From NCBI RefSeq assembly GCF_963678635.1, contig NC_087068.1, positions 53,096,213 through 53,160,212 on the forward strand: a stretch of 64,000 nt of DNA, read 5' to 3'. The position numbers were made by a program, and so were the translations under genes. The DNA is from Symsagittifera roscoffensis. Lineage: Eukaryota > Xenacoelomorpha > Acoela > Convolutidae. Positions 10,419-22,357 of the stretch are shown here, in pieces (position 1 is the stretch's first letter; each line of letters starts with the position of its first letter). The notes beneath the pieces are model-generated. The model ran no database searches and had not been told where the DNA came from. It was given only the letters and a program-made list of their open reading frames with translations.

Positions 10419-13400
10419 TTATGCATTGCTAGGTTTGCGTCCTCGGCAGCATAAACGGCAGTACCAGTCGCCCCTGAAACATCAGAATAGTTAACCTTAC
10501 TTATTGGTTATTACCAAACAACATTCCACAAAAAACTCCGAAGGAAAGAAAATGAACAAACTGAACCAATTATCATAATCAACTGAACAAACTGAATCGA
10601 TACCAAATCATTGTTCTCGATTAATTGTTATGACCAAAACTCCACAAAGCATTTGAACGAACATAAACCAACTGAACTAAGCTTGATTTAAGTTACCAGT
10701 CGCTTTAGAATATCTTCACGAAATTGATATACTAAACTAAAATAGAATAAAATAGAGCAGTATGAAATCCCTTTGATAGAAGATACAATTGTCTAAAAGA
10801 ATTACTTTAAAAACAAAAAGCCTTAAAACAGCCGAAGATTCAAGTTGAAAAATATTGAAGAGTTCAAAATAAGAAAATACTCAAATAAATAAAACGTTTT
10901 ATATCAAATTAAAGATGAACACCTTATAGTTATTTTGAATTATTTTAATTTAAATGAACTTATGAGAAAATTCATCGATAAATTTAGTTAAACGAAAAAT
11001 CAGACATTTTTATAAAGTGAATATTTGAAACGGAAAATGTGATTCGTTTTGATTCGGCGGTGAATTGAATGAGCCTCATGAATTGTGGTTTTTATAAAAT
11101 CGTAAGCGAACATGAGTTAGTTTTCTCAAGATATTAGCAGAGATAAGATTGTTATCACTGGCAAAAACAGAACTTAGCAGTCAACAGACAGTAGTCTACA
11201 TTTCTTTTAATTCATCATTTTTATTTATTTTTTCGCCGCTTTTCGGAGAGATTTTCGGTCAAAGTTTTTTTTGTAACATCCGATCACTGCGCACTAGTCC
11301 AGTGCCTCAGTAAATCGTACAACGAAACTATTCAATACCTTGCAACTCAATCTTTTGTGTCGGTTTTCTCTGACGTTTTCGACGCTTCATTCCAATGAAT
11401 TCTTTGCTTAAATTCTATCAATTAAAAAATAACCAAAATTCCTTCATTTTGAAATAAAACTGTCAACCTACAGTGGCTTTTGCGTGAGTGGAGGAATGAG
11501 ACAGTTCCTGTGGAAAGCCTTCGGACACTTCGCACAATCCAAGTCAGTGTCGCCCGAGAAACAGAGGAAGCACTGCTGGTCTCTCCCCACTGAAGTGGCA
11601 GTAGGTGATGACACATTATCAACGGTTGATGAAAAGTTGATGCCAGTTGATGACGAGTTAATGCCAGTTGATGACGAGTTAATGCCAGTTGATGACGAGT
11701 TAATGCCAGTTGATGCCGAGTTAATGCCAGTTGATGACAAGTTATTGCTCTGGCCAGCGGAGACCATTTGTTGTCCATCCAGCAGCATCGGCTGTGACAA
11801 AAAAAAACATAGTCAACAGAAAATTTTAAAATTATTAAAGAATTCACGGTAAACGCAAAAAATGGTTGACTTTTGAAAAACAGATTAAACTTCCATTATT
11901 CATAAGAAAAAAGCCAAGAGTTGAACAGTTGAAAAATAGTCAATCACGGCAGAAAAAAGAAAACCCATCGACTTGTTTTTTGAAAAAAAACCTTGTAAAT
12001 TAAAGGAAAAAAGGCCTTGAAGCTCTTTGAATTTCAAGAGGAAATTATGATATGAAGTTATGATTGACACTTTTTTAAAACTTACATCCACTTTCGAAAC
12101 TAGATATCGATTACGTTTTTCAAAACCTTTACACTTCATGATGTTCAATAGCGGAGTTGAAAGTGGAATCAAACGTACAACCCCGAAAACTCAAGTTCGA
12201 GCGTGAACAAATTTTTTCTGGAAAAAAAACAAGAAATCATCAAGACCTATAAGACTCTCTCCGACGTTCATTGACTCTTAATAATGAATGCATCAGCTTG
12301 AAAGTCTTTGGATTTCAAAAATATTTTAGGATTGACACTAACTTTTTATTCAGCAATAAAATCTCATATTCTCATATTGCATCACAATCACCTTAAAGCA
12401 CTTTAAATTTCAAGAATCTTTTATGGACATTTTCTTGAAAAAATAGCCCAAAGCGAAAAACTAGGACAACAGGTACTTTCTTTCTGCTGGCGAATCTCAA
12501 AGTTAAAATCTAACGGCAAAGCTAAAATTTATTAATTAAATTCGTATTTGGAGAGCAAATTGTCCTTTAACAACTAATCAATAAATTGTCAGTACCAACA
12601 GCTGACGTCCGAAAACCTAGCCGAAGCACTGCTTTTTTCACAAATCGTGCGTTCAATTTATAAATTTTCTCTTTTGGTTTTTGGAGTAGTGTTATCGTTA
12701 GAGGAAACTGAATTGGTTCGTAAGCTCTAATAAAAAGTAATGAAAGCAAAAAAAATTCAAAGCTAAAACTTTTGAAAAATCGAGCAAAACGTTAGATGAA
12801 AAATGCCGTCTGAAATCTATCCAGTCTGAAAATAGTCTAAAAAACAGGAAAATTCGGACCATTTTTTTAGTATGACCATGGCCAAACCACGGCCTAACGG
12901 GCTTTCATTTGCTTTCGCAATCAACCCCCTTCCCTCCCTCCTGCGAACTTTCATTGAGGTAGCTAAAATCGGGCAAAACAAAAAACAGGTTAATCCACAA
13001 TTCCTTATCTTCGTTTCGTGAAATGGTCGGACTAAAAAAGGTTATTTTGCAAAATTGAAGATTGAACCGATTGTAAACAGCTTCTTTTCAAAAGTTTTAT
13101 GGTCTTAAAGGCTTAACAGTCAGATGCAATTTATGACTCTCGATTTCAACAAAACCTTAATTTATTTTATCTTCATTATTGGATAAACTAAAACACCCGA
13201 CACCTGTTTGATAAGTGGAGAACAACTACAACTTACCGATGACTCAAATGGAAAAGAATTATTTTCTTCTTTTTTAGCTTTAATATCTACTTCAGCGGGA
13301 TAATTTTTCAGTGTCAATTTCTGACTTTGAGAAAATTGTTCCCAGGACAAGTTTTCGTAGCTCTTCACATCGGGTGACGGATCACAAGAACTCTCGCTTC

Positions 13401-15231
13401 TCTCCGACACATTTTCTACAGTACAAGTATCTGATACGTCAACATCTTGACCTGAAGTTTTCGATTTTTCGGCTGGTTTTCCGTAATTTGTTTCCTCCAT
13501 GATTACGCTATCAGTCGAACTGGGAAGCTTCAATTCGATTTTTGAATCTGCACTTATTACAACTTGGCTCTCGCCATTTAGGGAAACATCTGAGTGATCA
13601 ACTAAGTAGTTCATGCCTTTATCTTGATTTGATCCCGAAAATATCTCCGCGTCTTCACTTTCGCCTCTGCCACTTAGATCTATAACTTCAACATCTCGTG
13701 ATTCACAATCGAGAGAAGCAGCTATCGGTGTCTCAAAAATCGGTTTATCCTCATCATCTTTTTGGGAAACTTCCTGCAAGCTCTGGGCTGTTTTGATTTC
13801 TATCGCTGCGCAATCAGGCAAGGTTGTGCTTAGATTTTCTCCGTTGACCTCTGAAAAATTCTGGGATTCACAACAACTCAGTCCCAGTTTTTCAAGAATC
13901 GAAGCTTTTTCTACACTTTCACTTGACTTTATAGATATATCTTCATTTTTCGTTATCTGTTCTGGTTTTAGATTTCCAGTTCTGTCAGATGATTTGGCAT
14001 TTTTTTCGCTATTATGATCTGAACTATCGTCAACACATATAGGTTCATCTTCGTTCTCGCTGTCCGATAGAATAGCAAAATCCAACCACTTAGTTTTATT
14101 CAATCGCGGTTCAACCGACTCAGTTTCAACTGATCTTTCGATGCTATTTGGTCGGCTTCCGTTTAAAGACTTCGTTTTCCTTTTATTTCCACTTGAACTA
14201 GAACCACTTTTTTCTGAGTTCGCGTCTTGAACAGCTTCTGGACCTTTCTTATCACGTGTACCGCTTTCGCTCTTTTCAAGTCTTTTCTTTTTACTTCGAC
14301 TACCAAACAGCCTGTCGCGGTTTTGGTTTCTTTTATCTCTGTCACGTGGACTAGGGGATAAAACATACCTCTTAGGTGCAGTTATGCTTCGTTTCGGCCT
14401 GTCGCGAGACCATTCTACGGAAACATCAAAGGGACTCTCCCGGTACGTTGATGTTATTTCTGCCGACTTCAGCGATTCAAGTTGCGTACTTTGTCTACGA
14501 GGAGTTTGAGGACTTCCGCTGATTGTTTCTTCATGTTGTTCGACTTCCAAGACTGTCGATTCGTTAGATATTTCAGGCTGAGCAATCAAATCAGTTTTTG
14601 ACGGTCGATTCTTTTTCATTCTCTTTTTTGGCGAGTAAGAAAGTTTGCTTAACACGCGAGACATTTTAGCTTTTGCCAAATCTATTTCCTTTTGATCGGG
14701 CTGCAGATCTTCGTCTGAATTGACCTCCCGATATGACTTTGATCGATTGAGAGTTTTTCGCTTCCGACTTTCAGGTTCTTCGACTTTAAGTGACTTCTTT
14801 AACACTGCAAGCGATTCTTCATCTTCTTTCGATCTCAACTTATACTTGGCAGCTGTGCTATCTTTTTCACTTTCATTGTCTTTTCTCAAAATTTCACTAG
14901 TTTTGCCAATTAAAAATCCGTTTATTTTGCCAATTTTTGTTCCAGAAGCAATTAGGCCGGTTTCATTGGAATCACTTTTGGCGATTTTTTCTGAACTTGT
15001 ACATTTCGACGAGCTCGATTTAAACTGTCCATTATTATTTCGTTCAAGAACGTTTTTGTTATCCTTTTCAATATAATCGTAATTCGATACTTTCAACTGG
15101 CCAACACATTTGTCGAGAAGTTTCGTTACTAGGTAGAACTCTGTTTCATCATTAGCATCCGATGAATTGTTCAGAATGTGTTTGTCTATTCGTAAATTAA
15201 TACAGTACTGGGAAACTCGGGAACCAGGCAT
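10419..15231 (-). CDS. nuclear PHD-finger protein with long disordered N-terminus
   Basis: Three exons on the minus strand, 15231-13237, 11791-11472 and 10473-10419, join in frame to 789 residues. Junctions are GTAAGT/CACAG (phase 0) and GTAGGT/TTTCAG (phase 2). The start is the ATG at 15231, and an in-frame stop lies upstream. Residues 1-665 (one exon) are Ser/Lys/Glu-rich and low in complexity, with basic patches such as KRMKKNRPSK and acidic runs such as SDSENEDEP, suggesting a nuclear protein. Residues ~683-718 are heptad copies of NSSSTGI. A C4HC3 PHD finger ends the protein: CFLC, CAKC, HRNC, then across the last intron WYCRLC. The signature is C-x2-C-x8-C-x2-C-x4-H-x2-C-x14-C-x2-C. PHD fingers usually read histone H3 tails. 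I do not recognise the orthologue. The finger is split by an intron just before its last Cys pair. A small exon could be missed in the 1.4-kb first intron. Confidence 0.85.
11630..11745 (-). repeat. in-frame 21-bp tandem repeat in PHD gene exon 2
   Basis: The plus strand shows four to five copies of TTGATGACGAGTTAATGCCAG, encoding repeats of NSSSTGI on the minus strand. Copies are nearly identical and stay in frame. Confidence 0.85.
11918..12285. mobile_element. degraded copy of the AGAGTAATGAACG MITE family
   Basis: Starts like AGAGTTGAACAGTTGAAAAA and ends CGTTCATTGACTCTTA, with internal segments (GGCCTTGAAGCTCTTTGAAT, AGATATCGATTACG) shared with copies at 42148-42483 and 49214-49686. It lies in intron 1 of the PHD gene. 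Confidence 0.6.
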
Positions 15232-16888
15232 GTTTTGATGAATTTCCGTGCACAAAATAGAGGGCACTTTACGAGAACTGACTTACACAAAATCAGACGA
15301 GACGGCACGAAAAACAGATCTAATCTGAAACAAACAGGCATTTAAATTAAGATAAGCCATTTATTTAGCACTTAGAGTTGACTAGGAAGGCGACTAACAG
15401 AAAGCATTGCGAGTTTTTGAATCTGATCATTTTTAATCAACGCGTGCGTCAATAGCTCGAGTTAATTATTTGCACAGTAGTTTCTGTTGTTGATTTCAGA
15501 GGTTATTCTCTGAAAAGTTAAAACTGACTTTATCGTTCGATGACTTGTTTTTTCAATTGAAAGAACAACGAAAAAACCTCAAAAGAAAACCTTTCAAGAA
15601 CAAAGCAAATCCCGATTATCGTATAAGCTTATTTGCTAAAAAGAAAGTTTTTAAATAGAATTAAAAATAGCCTGTTGCAGTGCAAGAAGCACAGAAAATT
15701 CCGACCAAATTGATTTAAAAATGAATTCAAAAAATAAGGAAATTTAAAAAGAAATCGAAAACAAAATGTAAATTTGCATTGTCTAAATTTCTTGTCGCTT
15801 TTTTTGCTAAAAAATGCGTTGAATTAGGTGAAAAGCCAAAACAAAACGCAACACAAGGTTAAAAACGTTTAAAACAGGCGATTCTAAGCTTCCCAAACAC
15901 GAAAACTACAAAAATTTAAACAATCATATTTGAAAGAAGAACTCGCAACCCCTAGGAGTGCCCTGACACAGCCGTACTATAGAGGTGGGAAGTTCAAACT
16001 TTTAGAACAAATTTTTATCTAATTTTCTGAAAAATTAAAAAGAAATAAAAAATATGTCATATCTCGAAAACTACAAGAATTTGAGCAGTCACATTTGGAG
16101 GGAAAATTCGCATCTCCGGGTAGAAACTTGACATAGCCTCACTATAGAGATGAGAGCTTCAAAATTTTTGTTAAATCTAAGATCTTTGAAAAATTTTTAG
16201 AAAATCATAAAAAATGGTAATATCTCGAAAACTACAAGGGTTTAAGAAGTTAGATTCGGATGCAAGATTCGCAACCCCTGAGAGTAACCTAACTATAAGG
16301 ATTTGGTTATTCATATTTGGGGGCCAAAATTTCAACACCTGGGGCAGCCCTGACACCATCCCAATATTGGCTGGCTAATTTCAAACTTGGTGATATAAAC
16401 ACTGAATTCAAGCCTGAAAATCGGTTTAAAGAAATCTTAACCATTGTAATATACAATTTAGCTTAAACATGCAAAAATATTACGTTGAAAAGCTTAAACA
16501 TGGCGAGATAGTGAAGCCCGCATTTAAATATATACTAGATAATAGATAGATTAAAATTATCGGACAATTGAAAAAAAAACGCTAGGTAAATTCTAATAGC
16601 AAAATGAATGTCATTCATTTTCTAGGAGAAAACAGACTAAGGATTGCTTGCCTCTGCAGTCATCCCTGCTAGTTACGCCTATTTAAAAAAATTAACCCCT
16701 TGTTTAACCGTGAACAAATTCCAATACTTTTACATAAACATAAATGATGAAGCCGACTACAAAACCTCGCATACCCATTGTAAAATATGCATTTTTGGAT
16801 GAAAAATCAATTACTAAAAATGTTTTAAAAATAGATTCTCACTCAATTGCTAGTCAGCGACAATGAATTTTGGCAAAAAATCAAGTAA
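15232..16888. other. spacer with ~163-bp tandem repeats
   Basis: No gene seen. Between about 15895 and 16370 three diverged copies of a ~161-166-bp unit are recognisable by ATCTCGAAAACTACAAG at 16060 and 16221, a related CACGAAAACTACAAAAA at 15898, and internal CTATAGAG(A/G)TG. Confidence 0.5.
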
Positions 16889-17254
16889 CTATAAAACATC
16901 ACTCAATTTTGCAATCAAATTCTTCTCAAACAAAGGAGTTTGATCGGGTTGAATCTCCATATTTAAACTCAGCAAAACAGGCTTCTTTAATTTCGAGCTC
17001 AATTTACGACACAAGTTCTCGTTGTAGGAGTCTAAAACATTGCCCATAAGTGTCGAGCAAGTTGTTCCAGATTTGGACTCATCTGAGGTCTGGGATGTCT
17101 GGAGTGCAATGGCCAAAGAATCCAGAGTTTGTGTTGCGTCTCCGATCCAGAGAAACAGACTGTTTTTCAAGTCTAAAATGTAGCAGTGGAATTGGATGTT
17201 GTCAGATTGAAAGTTGAATTGCTTCGTGTCAAATGTTGGTTTCAGTTGCACCAT
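16889..17254 (-). CDS. PSMG4: proteasome assembly chaperone 4
   Basis: An intronless 121-residue ORF from the ATG at 17254 to TAG at 16891-16889. The pattern IQFHCYILDLKNSLFLWIGD matches the conserved core of PSMG4 (PAC4), where the human protein has VHFHVMRLTDSLFLWVG. A middle segment, LAIALQTSQ, and a C-terminal segment, KLKKPVLLSLNME, correspond to the family's LAVAM and K(Q)VFVSYN strands. The length is close to the human protein (123 residues). PSMG4 pairs with PSMG3 in the cytosol or nucleus and helps build the alpha-ring of the 20S proteasome. It stands alone on the minus strand between the PHD gene and TAF10, with no shared-operon spacing. The family is fast-evolving, so confidence rests on the core motif, length and strand order. 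Confidence 0.85.
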   Translation of the reverse strand: MVQLKPTFDTKQFNFQSDNIQFHCYILDLKNSLFLWIGDATQTLDSLAIALQTSQTSDESKSGTTCSTLMGNVLDSYNENLCRKLSSKLKKPVLLSLNMEIQPDQTPLFEKNLIAKLSDVL

Positions 17255-18783
17255 TTTCTAATCTGAAATGAGTAGTTGGATCAGAGTAATTGGACACAGG
17301 GATTTGTGTGCAGGTATGACGCTAACGAAAAAAAAAACAGAAAAAACATTTTTTTAAATTTGACACAGATACGAAGCAGAGCTTCGCATCAGTTGCGATA
17401 CAACGAAATCGTATCATTGGAAGCTAACAAATTGATGACAAGATGAAAATAACTAGGTCGAACGAGAAACACAACCAGTAGCTTAAAACACGCTTTTAGC
17501 ATCTTCCGAACGTTCAATAACCCAACAAAATGTGGCTTTACGCCCATTAATCCGTAAACGAAAAAGGCCACAGAAAATTGCTATAAAAAGTTTGAGCGAG
17601 AAAATTGTAATAAAAAATGCGACAGGAAATTGCCATAAAAAAATTCGAGCAACCAAATTGAAATTACCATGCAAAATGCTTACAGCGCAAAAAAAATCAG
17701 TGGTGGAAAATAAGCAGCCTAAACATAAGTCGACAAACAATAGTCAGACTAATCAATTTTTCCAGAAAAAAAATCAATTTATTACACTGAAAAAAAACTA
17801 TGTCAGGCTGGGATTCGAATCCCAGACCATAAGAGGGAAAGGCTAATGCATTATCTACGACTAATCGCGAAGGTCTCTCCAAATAGCTGAGGTTCGGCAA
17901 TAAAGCAACATCGATTTCCTTACAAATGTGTAAGATAAAGTTAATTACGGGAAAAGTCTAATTCCCGATTAGAGGACGCTTGCTCTCGAAAAAATAATTA
18001 TCTGGCAAATCTAATCGGTAAACGTGCACGAAGCTTTTGAGTCAATTAGATCCTATTACAACTAATCTGAAGTCTCAAAAACTCACACGTTTATTTTAGT
18101 AAAAATGTTCTTCATCATTCTATTTTTATTTCACTAATTTGTAGCGTAATAGATACTGGTAACTCTTAGTGCCTCCTCGCTTGTTTTAGAAGTTATGGTT
18201 GATTTGTTCAAGAAAAGAACCCAAGTTTTCGTTTCTTGATTTTTAAATGATTTATTAATGAAATATTAGGACATAATCTTGGTGGAGCATAGGATCCCGT
18301 TGTCTGTCCTCTCCATGTCTTATTATTTGATCCTAAGTAAGCTTATTGGAAGCTTAATTGGAGAAATGAATTCTTGTTTTTCTCCAATGAAATAAAAATC
18401 ATTTTGAGAAAAGCAAGCAAAATAGCTAAATAATTTCAATTTTTTGGAAGTAAGCCCAAAAGGTAGCTAGCAAACTCCAGCTTCGATGTTTCAGTCTTTC
18501 AGAAGACCCAAAAATCGGGCAATATATTCCTACAAGTATTGGTACATTTTTATGTCAAATTAACCAACAATGCATGAGTGAACGAGCATAAATGAACCCA
18601 CAATACTATTTTTGATACCAAAGTTGACTTATTTAAGTTGAGTGAGACATATTACTAAAATGTACCTCTACACTATTTGCCTCACTTTTTAATTGAATTG
18701 CGGAGAAAGAAAAATTTAATTACGACTTAAGGATTTAAACTACATCAGAAACAGAAAAAAAATCAGTTTAAGTTCAATTTAAG
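17255..18783. other. intergenic region between PSMG4 and TAF10
   Basis: No gene seen. It contains a tRNA-like segment (17808-17882) and, near 18280-18400, a retroelement-tail-like stretch (CCGTTGTCTGTCCTC ... TTGGAGAAATGAATTC) that resembles one at about 31935-32030. Confidence 0.45.
17808..17882 (-). repeat. tRNA-like segment
   Basis: The minus strand carries a perfect-looking T-arm, GGGATTCGAATCCCAG, and about 40 bases upstream a D-arm-like TTAGTCGTAGATAATGC. The acceptor ends do not pair well, so I read it as a tRNA-derived SINE head or tRNA pseudogene. Confidence 0.45.
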
Positions 18784-20214
18784 CTAATGATAATAGGGAG
18801 GTTTCTGCAGCACAATTCCATACTCGGCTAAAGCGTTATTCAAATCGTCCATTGTCAAAGTCAGCTCATTGGTCTGTTGTCTCGCGGCTGCATTTGAACT
18901 GCCACCACTTCTCATTTTGCTATAGTTTAAGGCATCTGTTGCTATATCTGAGATGAACTTCTGAGCTGCTAGAGATACTAATTTGACCAGTCGGGCATCT
19001 TCGCTGTGGAAACCTGAAGCGCACATAATGAAATACACAGGAAATCATTCAATTTTGAACGAAAAACAATCATAGATGAAGAATTCAATAGCTAATGAGA
19101 GTTGATAATTAGACGCAGAGGCGAAGCTGCGCTTTAACAATTGAAAAAAGAAAAAAAAAGGAGGCCTCGAAGCTAATAAATTGCCAATGCGATTCAGCAA
19201 AATGGCACCAAATACAAATAGACTCAATTCCAAGTAAAAATTTGGATTAAAACAAACTGAAGGCATCCTCACTAACTTTGCATGTAACAAATCGCAAAGC
19301 ATGAAGCCGCATTATCTATAAAATAAGCATTTAAAAAAACTGCTAGATATATTGAGTTAGAAAATATCTGAAATCGAGTTTTCATGTTATGTTGTTTGAA
19401 ACAAATCACTTTTTTCGGTTCATTTGATGAAATAAAAATGCATCAACTGCGTTAATTTATTAGTATTCGAATGACAAAGCACATGCTATCAAAAAGCTGT
19501 AAACGAGCCCCAAAAGTGGCACCAATATTTGCGACTTAGGTTGGAAAAAAAAGAAGGTTCGTACTAATACACTCGCTTCGCAAGTGTACTTAAGAAAACA
19601 CAGCAAATTCTGTTGCTAATGCTAGTTTAACTAAATGGATTTTTTGAAGCAAGTTATGTTCGTTATTACAACTAATTTATGTAATGATCATTTTTTATAT
19701 AATTTGGTTCTACTAATTTTCAGTTATAAAATGTTCCATGTAGTTAAACTAGCATTAGCAACCGAATTAGCAGTAGAATCAAATTATAAAAAAATAATCA
19801 TTTCATAAAATAGTTTTAATAACGAACATAACTTGCTTCAAAAATCCAACATTCAAAGAATAACTTTTCAAGTGCCATTAATTTTAGTTTAAAGAAAGAG
19901 TTCAGTAGGTGGTTGTCGGTTCTGCAAATAACTTAGGATTGTTCAACTGGGGTATGAAAGCCGGAAAAAAACACAAGCAAACCTGCTTTGCGTAGATAAT
20001 ACAATGCAATCGCGTCTGGTATTACACTGTTGGCATTGTCCAGTTGCATGGCGAAATCAATCAGTGGCTGTGTGTTCTGCTGCGCTTCGCTTTGGGTCAC
20101 TTCACTATTCGAAGATTCTTCAACAAGAGGCATATTAGATGAAGATATATTCATTTCATTGGAATTGTTCACACCGCTGTTATTTGACAATTGAGACGAG
20201 AAACTGTTTTCCAT
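18784..20214 (-). CDS. TAF10: TBP-associated factor 10 (TFIID/SAGA subunit)
   Basis: Two minus-strand exons, 20214-19983 and 19013-18784, joined in phase 1 (GCAG|GTTTGC ... TTCAG|GTTTCC) give 153 residues starting at the ATG at 20214. After a Ser/Asn-rich N-terminus (~1-50), the histone-fold begins with QPLIDFAMQLDN, continues through IPDAIALYYLRKAGF across the splice, then LVKLVSLAAQKFISDIATDA, and ends LTMDDLNNALAEYGI-KPPYY. These are near-identical to animal TAF10. TAF10 forms histone-fold pairs (with TAF8 or TAF3 in TFIID, SUPT7L in SAGA) and works in the nucleus in RNA polymerase II initiation and histone acetylation. The 969-bp intron holds a SINE-like repeat and an interleaved inverted repeat. 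Nothing in the coding sequence looks damaged. Confidence 0.96.
19095..19606. mobile_element. ACAGAGGCGAAG-family element in TAF10 intron
   Basis: Begins GCAGAGGCGAAGCTGCGCTT, carries the family core (GCTAATAAATTGCCAATGCG, ATTTGCGACTTAGGTTGG), and ends in the hairpin TACACTCGCTTCGCAAGTGTA. Relatives are at 37380-37820, 43070-43915, 54310-54895 and, with a different core, 38376-38897 and 62464-63003. Confidence 0.65.
19613..19847. repeat. interleaved inverted repeats (A-B-A'-B')
   Basis: A (19613-19633, TTGCTAATGCTAGTTTAACTA) is the complement of A' (19741-19761). B (19637-~19720, GGATTTTTTGAAGCAAGTTA...) is the complement of B' (~19770-19847, ...TAACTTGCTTCAAAAATCC). The order A-B-A'-B' is not a simple hairpin. 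It lies in the TAF10 intron. Confidence 0.75.
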
Positions 20215-21940
20215 TTTGGTAATCTGAAAATTAAGTAGATATTTCGGGACAAAATATGATCAGTTCTCGGTTTTATCACTAAGTTTTTCCATTATTTGAA
20301 CTGGCTTTTCTCAACTAGTACACTGACTAGGAGCTTAATATACTTCCAAAAAAAAAACAATTAACCCCCGGAATACATATTATAAATAGTGTTAATGAAC
20401 AAGGAAACCTGAAAAAAATTATATTTTTTTTTAGTTTTCAACTTCCGAAATAAAAAAACGACCGGCATTTTTTTCAGCAACCCAATTAGAGAAAACGGGT
20501 CAATAATGGTATTTTCTATTACGCTGAGAAAATCTTAACAAATGAAACTTAAGTCATTCATAATTTTCGCGCCATTTGCACTGCGCAATTTGCTCTTTTT
20601 AGCAAATAGATATAAATTTAACACTTTTAAAAACTGAGTGAAACCGCGAACATCCATGTGATATCATTGTCACTTGGAACAAGGATAGCTGGTTACTGTG
20701 CAAGTAGCACAGGATGTTTCACCCAGATTTTCAAAAAAACAAAGAAGATTTTCTCTAGCACCTAGGCATAGTCTTTTCCATATCCCCACACATTTATAAT
20801 TTTTTTAATTTTCGAGGTCGTTTTAGGTGTTAAAACGGCTAAATGCGTGATATTACAATGTAATGTATGAAGACCAAATCTGTTCACAATTGTGGGTGTG
20901 TTCACTATGCAATTTGTTTGCATTATGACAACCTTAAATAAGTTTTTAAGACTTCAAATTCAAAAACGGGAGAAAGTAGAAAAGAGCCTTTGACAGTCAT
21001 AATAAAGTAGATAAATTAGAGAACAGTTTTTGAAGAAAAATAAACCATTCCGGGAATCAAATTTTTCAAAAATTTTTTCGAATTTCAAAACATTTCAGCA
21101 AAAAATCTGAAAAGTTTCCATTCCCGGAATGGCGTAAACAAACTAAAAAAACTAATTTTACTCGAGTAAAAGTTTTCACAGCTTAAACTAAGCATAGAGA
21201 AGCTATTTTAAGCCTGCTCGCTCACCTTATTCGCTCAAAATTAGACCAAAAAATTTTAACGGGTTTCTCTCGACATGGAGAAAATGTTTCTAAAAATTTT
21301 TAAAAGCTACGATGTAAGGTATGAAGAAAAAATCTGCTCACAATTGTTAAATTGTTCATCATGCAAAATTTCATTACGTTATGACAAGCTTAAAAAAGTT
21401 TTTCAAAACTGAAATTCAAATGGGGGGGTGGCTAGGAGCTCAGTGGCTAAGTGCTGAAAATATATAGCTTGCCTCTAGCGGGGGATCATTAGGACCAATT
21501 ATGTCAATTGTTGTCGTCTCAATTCAATTTGAGGTATTATTTGTACGCAAAAAAATTGGAATAAGTCAAATATTTCGAGCTTAAAAGTTGAGCATTATGG
21601 ATAAGAGCAAAGACACGACATTATTATATCGACTTGCCAAACTGCCAAAAGATTAGGATAAATGATCGCAGGTTAAATACCTTTTATAAGTGAGCTCAAT
21701 GCATCGATAGTTTCATAAAGTATACCACCAATTTCAATTACCTCGGATCTAACAAGTGTTATAAGCATTAGAAAAATGGACTAACAGTATAACACTACAC
21801 TTGCAAATATGTATTGAAAGCTTAACCTAATATTAGAACGAAAGCTTTACAAAAAATCAAGTTAATCAAAATTACGAACTGAAGAGGAGAGAAAGAAAAT
21901 TACAAATCGAGAACTTTAGAAAACTATGCATAAACTAATA
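20215..21940. other. intergenic region between TAF10 and TMEM107
   Basis: No gene seen. Two diverged direct copies of a ~110-bp segment occur at about 20855-20965 and 21310-21420 (shared TGTATGAAGA, CTG.TCACAATTGT, TTATGACAA.CTTAAA). A fragment near 20385-20440 (GTTAATGAACAAGGAAACC) recurs near 40832. Confidence 0.45.
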
Positions 21941-22357
21941 TTACAGTCTTCGGTTGAACTTCACAGAAGCTATATCTACAAATATCTCAAGCACGAAAGG
22001 GAAAGCACTGCAGAATCCAAAAATGTACCAGAACTCCGCACATGCATAAGCGTCGATTAGGTAGTAAACCAGCGCGACTGAAGCCGCAAAATGAGCCCCG
22101 GTCGAGATCAGATTCTGACTCTGCACGAACATCGACAGTCCGAACATGAATGACAACAGTTCGAGGACTCCAAATCCGAGGGCTAAACTCAATCCGACAA
22201 TGAACTCTACGTCTTTATCGTCGTATTCGCTGTCGGAATAGGAGAGAGGTAAGCAGGCTTTGATTGTAGGGTCACGTGCCCAGAGCATGGTCGCTAGGAT
22301 GGTTAAATGGGCAACTAGGACTAGAAATCGAGCAGGAATCAGTCCGTTTAACCTCAT
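21941..22357 (-). CDS. TMEM107: transmembrane protein 107, ciliary transition zone
   Basis: An intronless ORF of 138 residues from the ATG at 22357. The N-terminus NGLIPARFLVLVAHLTILAT followed by ARDPTIKACLPLSYS is a close match to animal TMEM107. SLSMF-type and QNLISTGAHFAASVALVYY and FWYIFGFCSAFPFVLEI complete the family pattern. Four hydrophobic helices are visible at roughly residues 9-27, 50-73, 84-106 and 108-131, as expected. TMEM107 is a transition-zone membrane protein of the MKS module that controls entry of proteins into cilia. The human gene is split by introns, while this copy has none, but it keeps the whole family length and no poly-A tail is evident, so I do not call it a retrocopy. 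It is divergent to LRRC74 with 542 bp between the start codons. Confidence 0.95.
   Translation of the reverse strand: MRLNGLIPARFLVLVAHLTILATMLWARDPTIKACLPLSYSDSEYDDKDVEFIVGLSLALGFGVLELLSFMFGLSMFVQSQNLISTGAHFAASVALVYYLIDAYACAEFWYIFGFCSAFPFVLEIFVDIASVKFNRRL

Noticed and set aside
11484-11852. Plus-strand frame with repeated ELMPVDD units
   Set aside because: It is the antisense shadow of the NSSSTGI repeat and PHD finger on the minus strand, which has splice sites and a conserved domain.
16177-16359. A 60-residue minus-strand ORF
   Set aside because: Lies inside the ~163-bp tandem repeat and is not kept in the sister units.
17532-17846. A 104-residue Lys-rich open frame
   Set aside because: A-rich sequence gives Lys/Asn codons by chance; it overlaps a tRNA-like repeat and has no domain.
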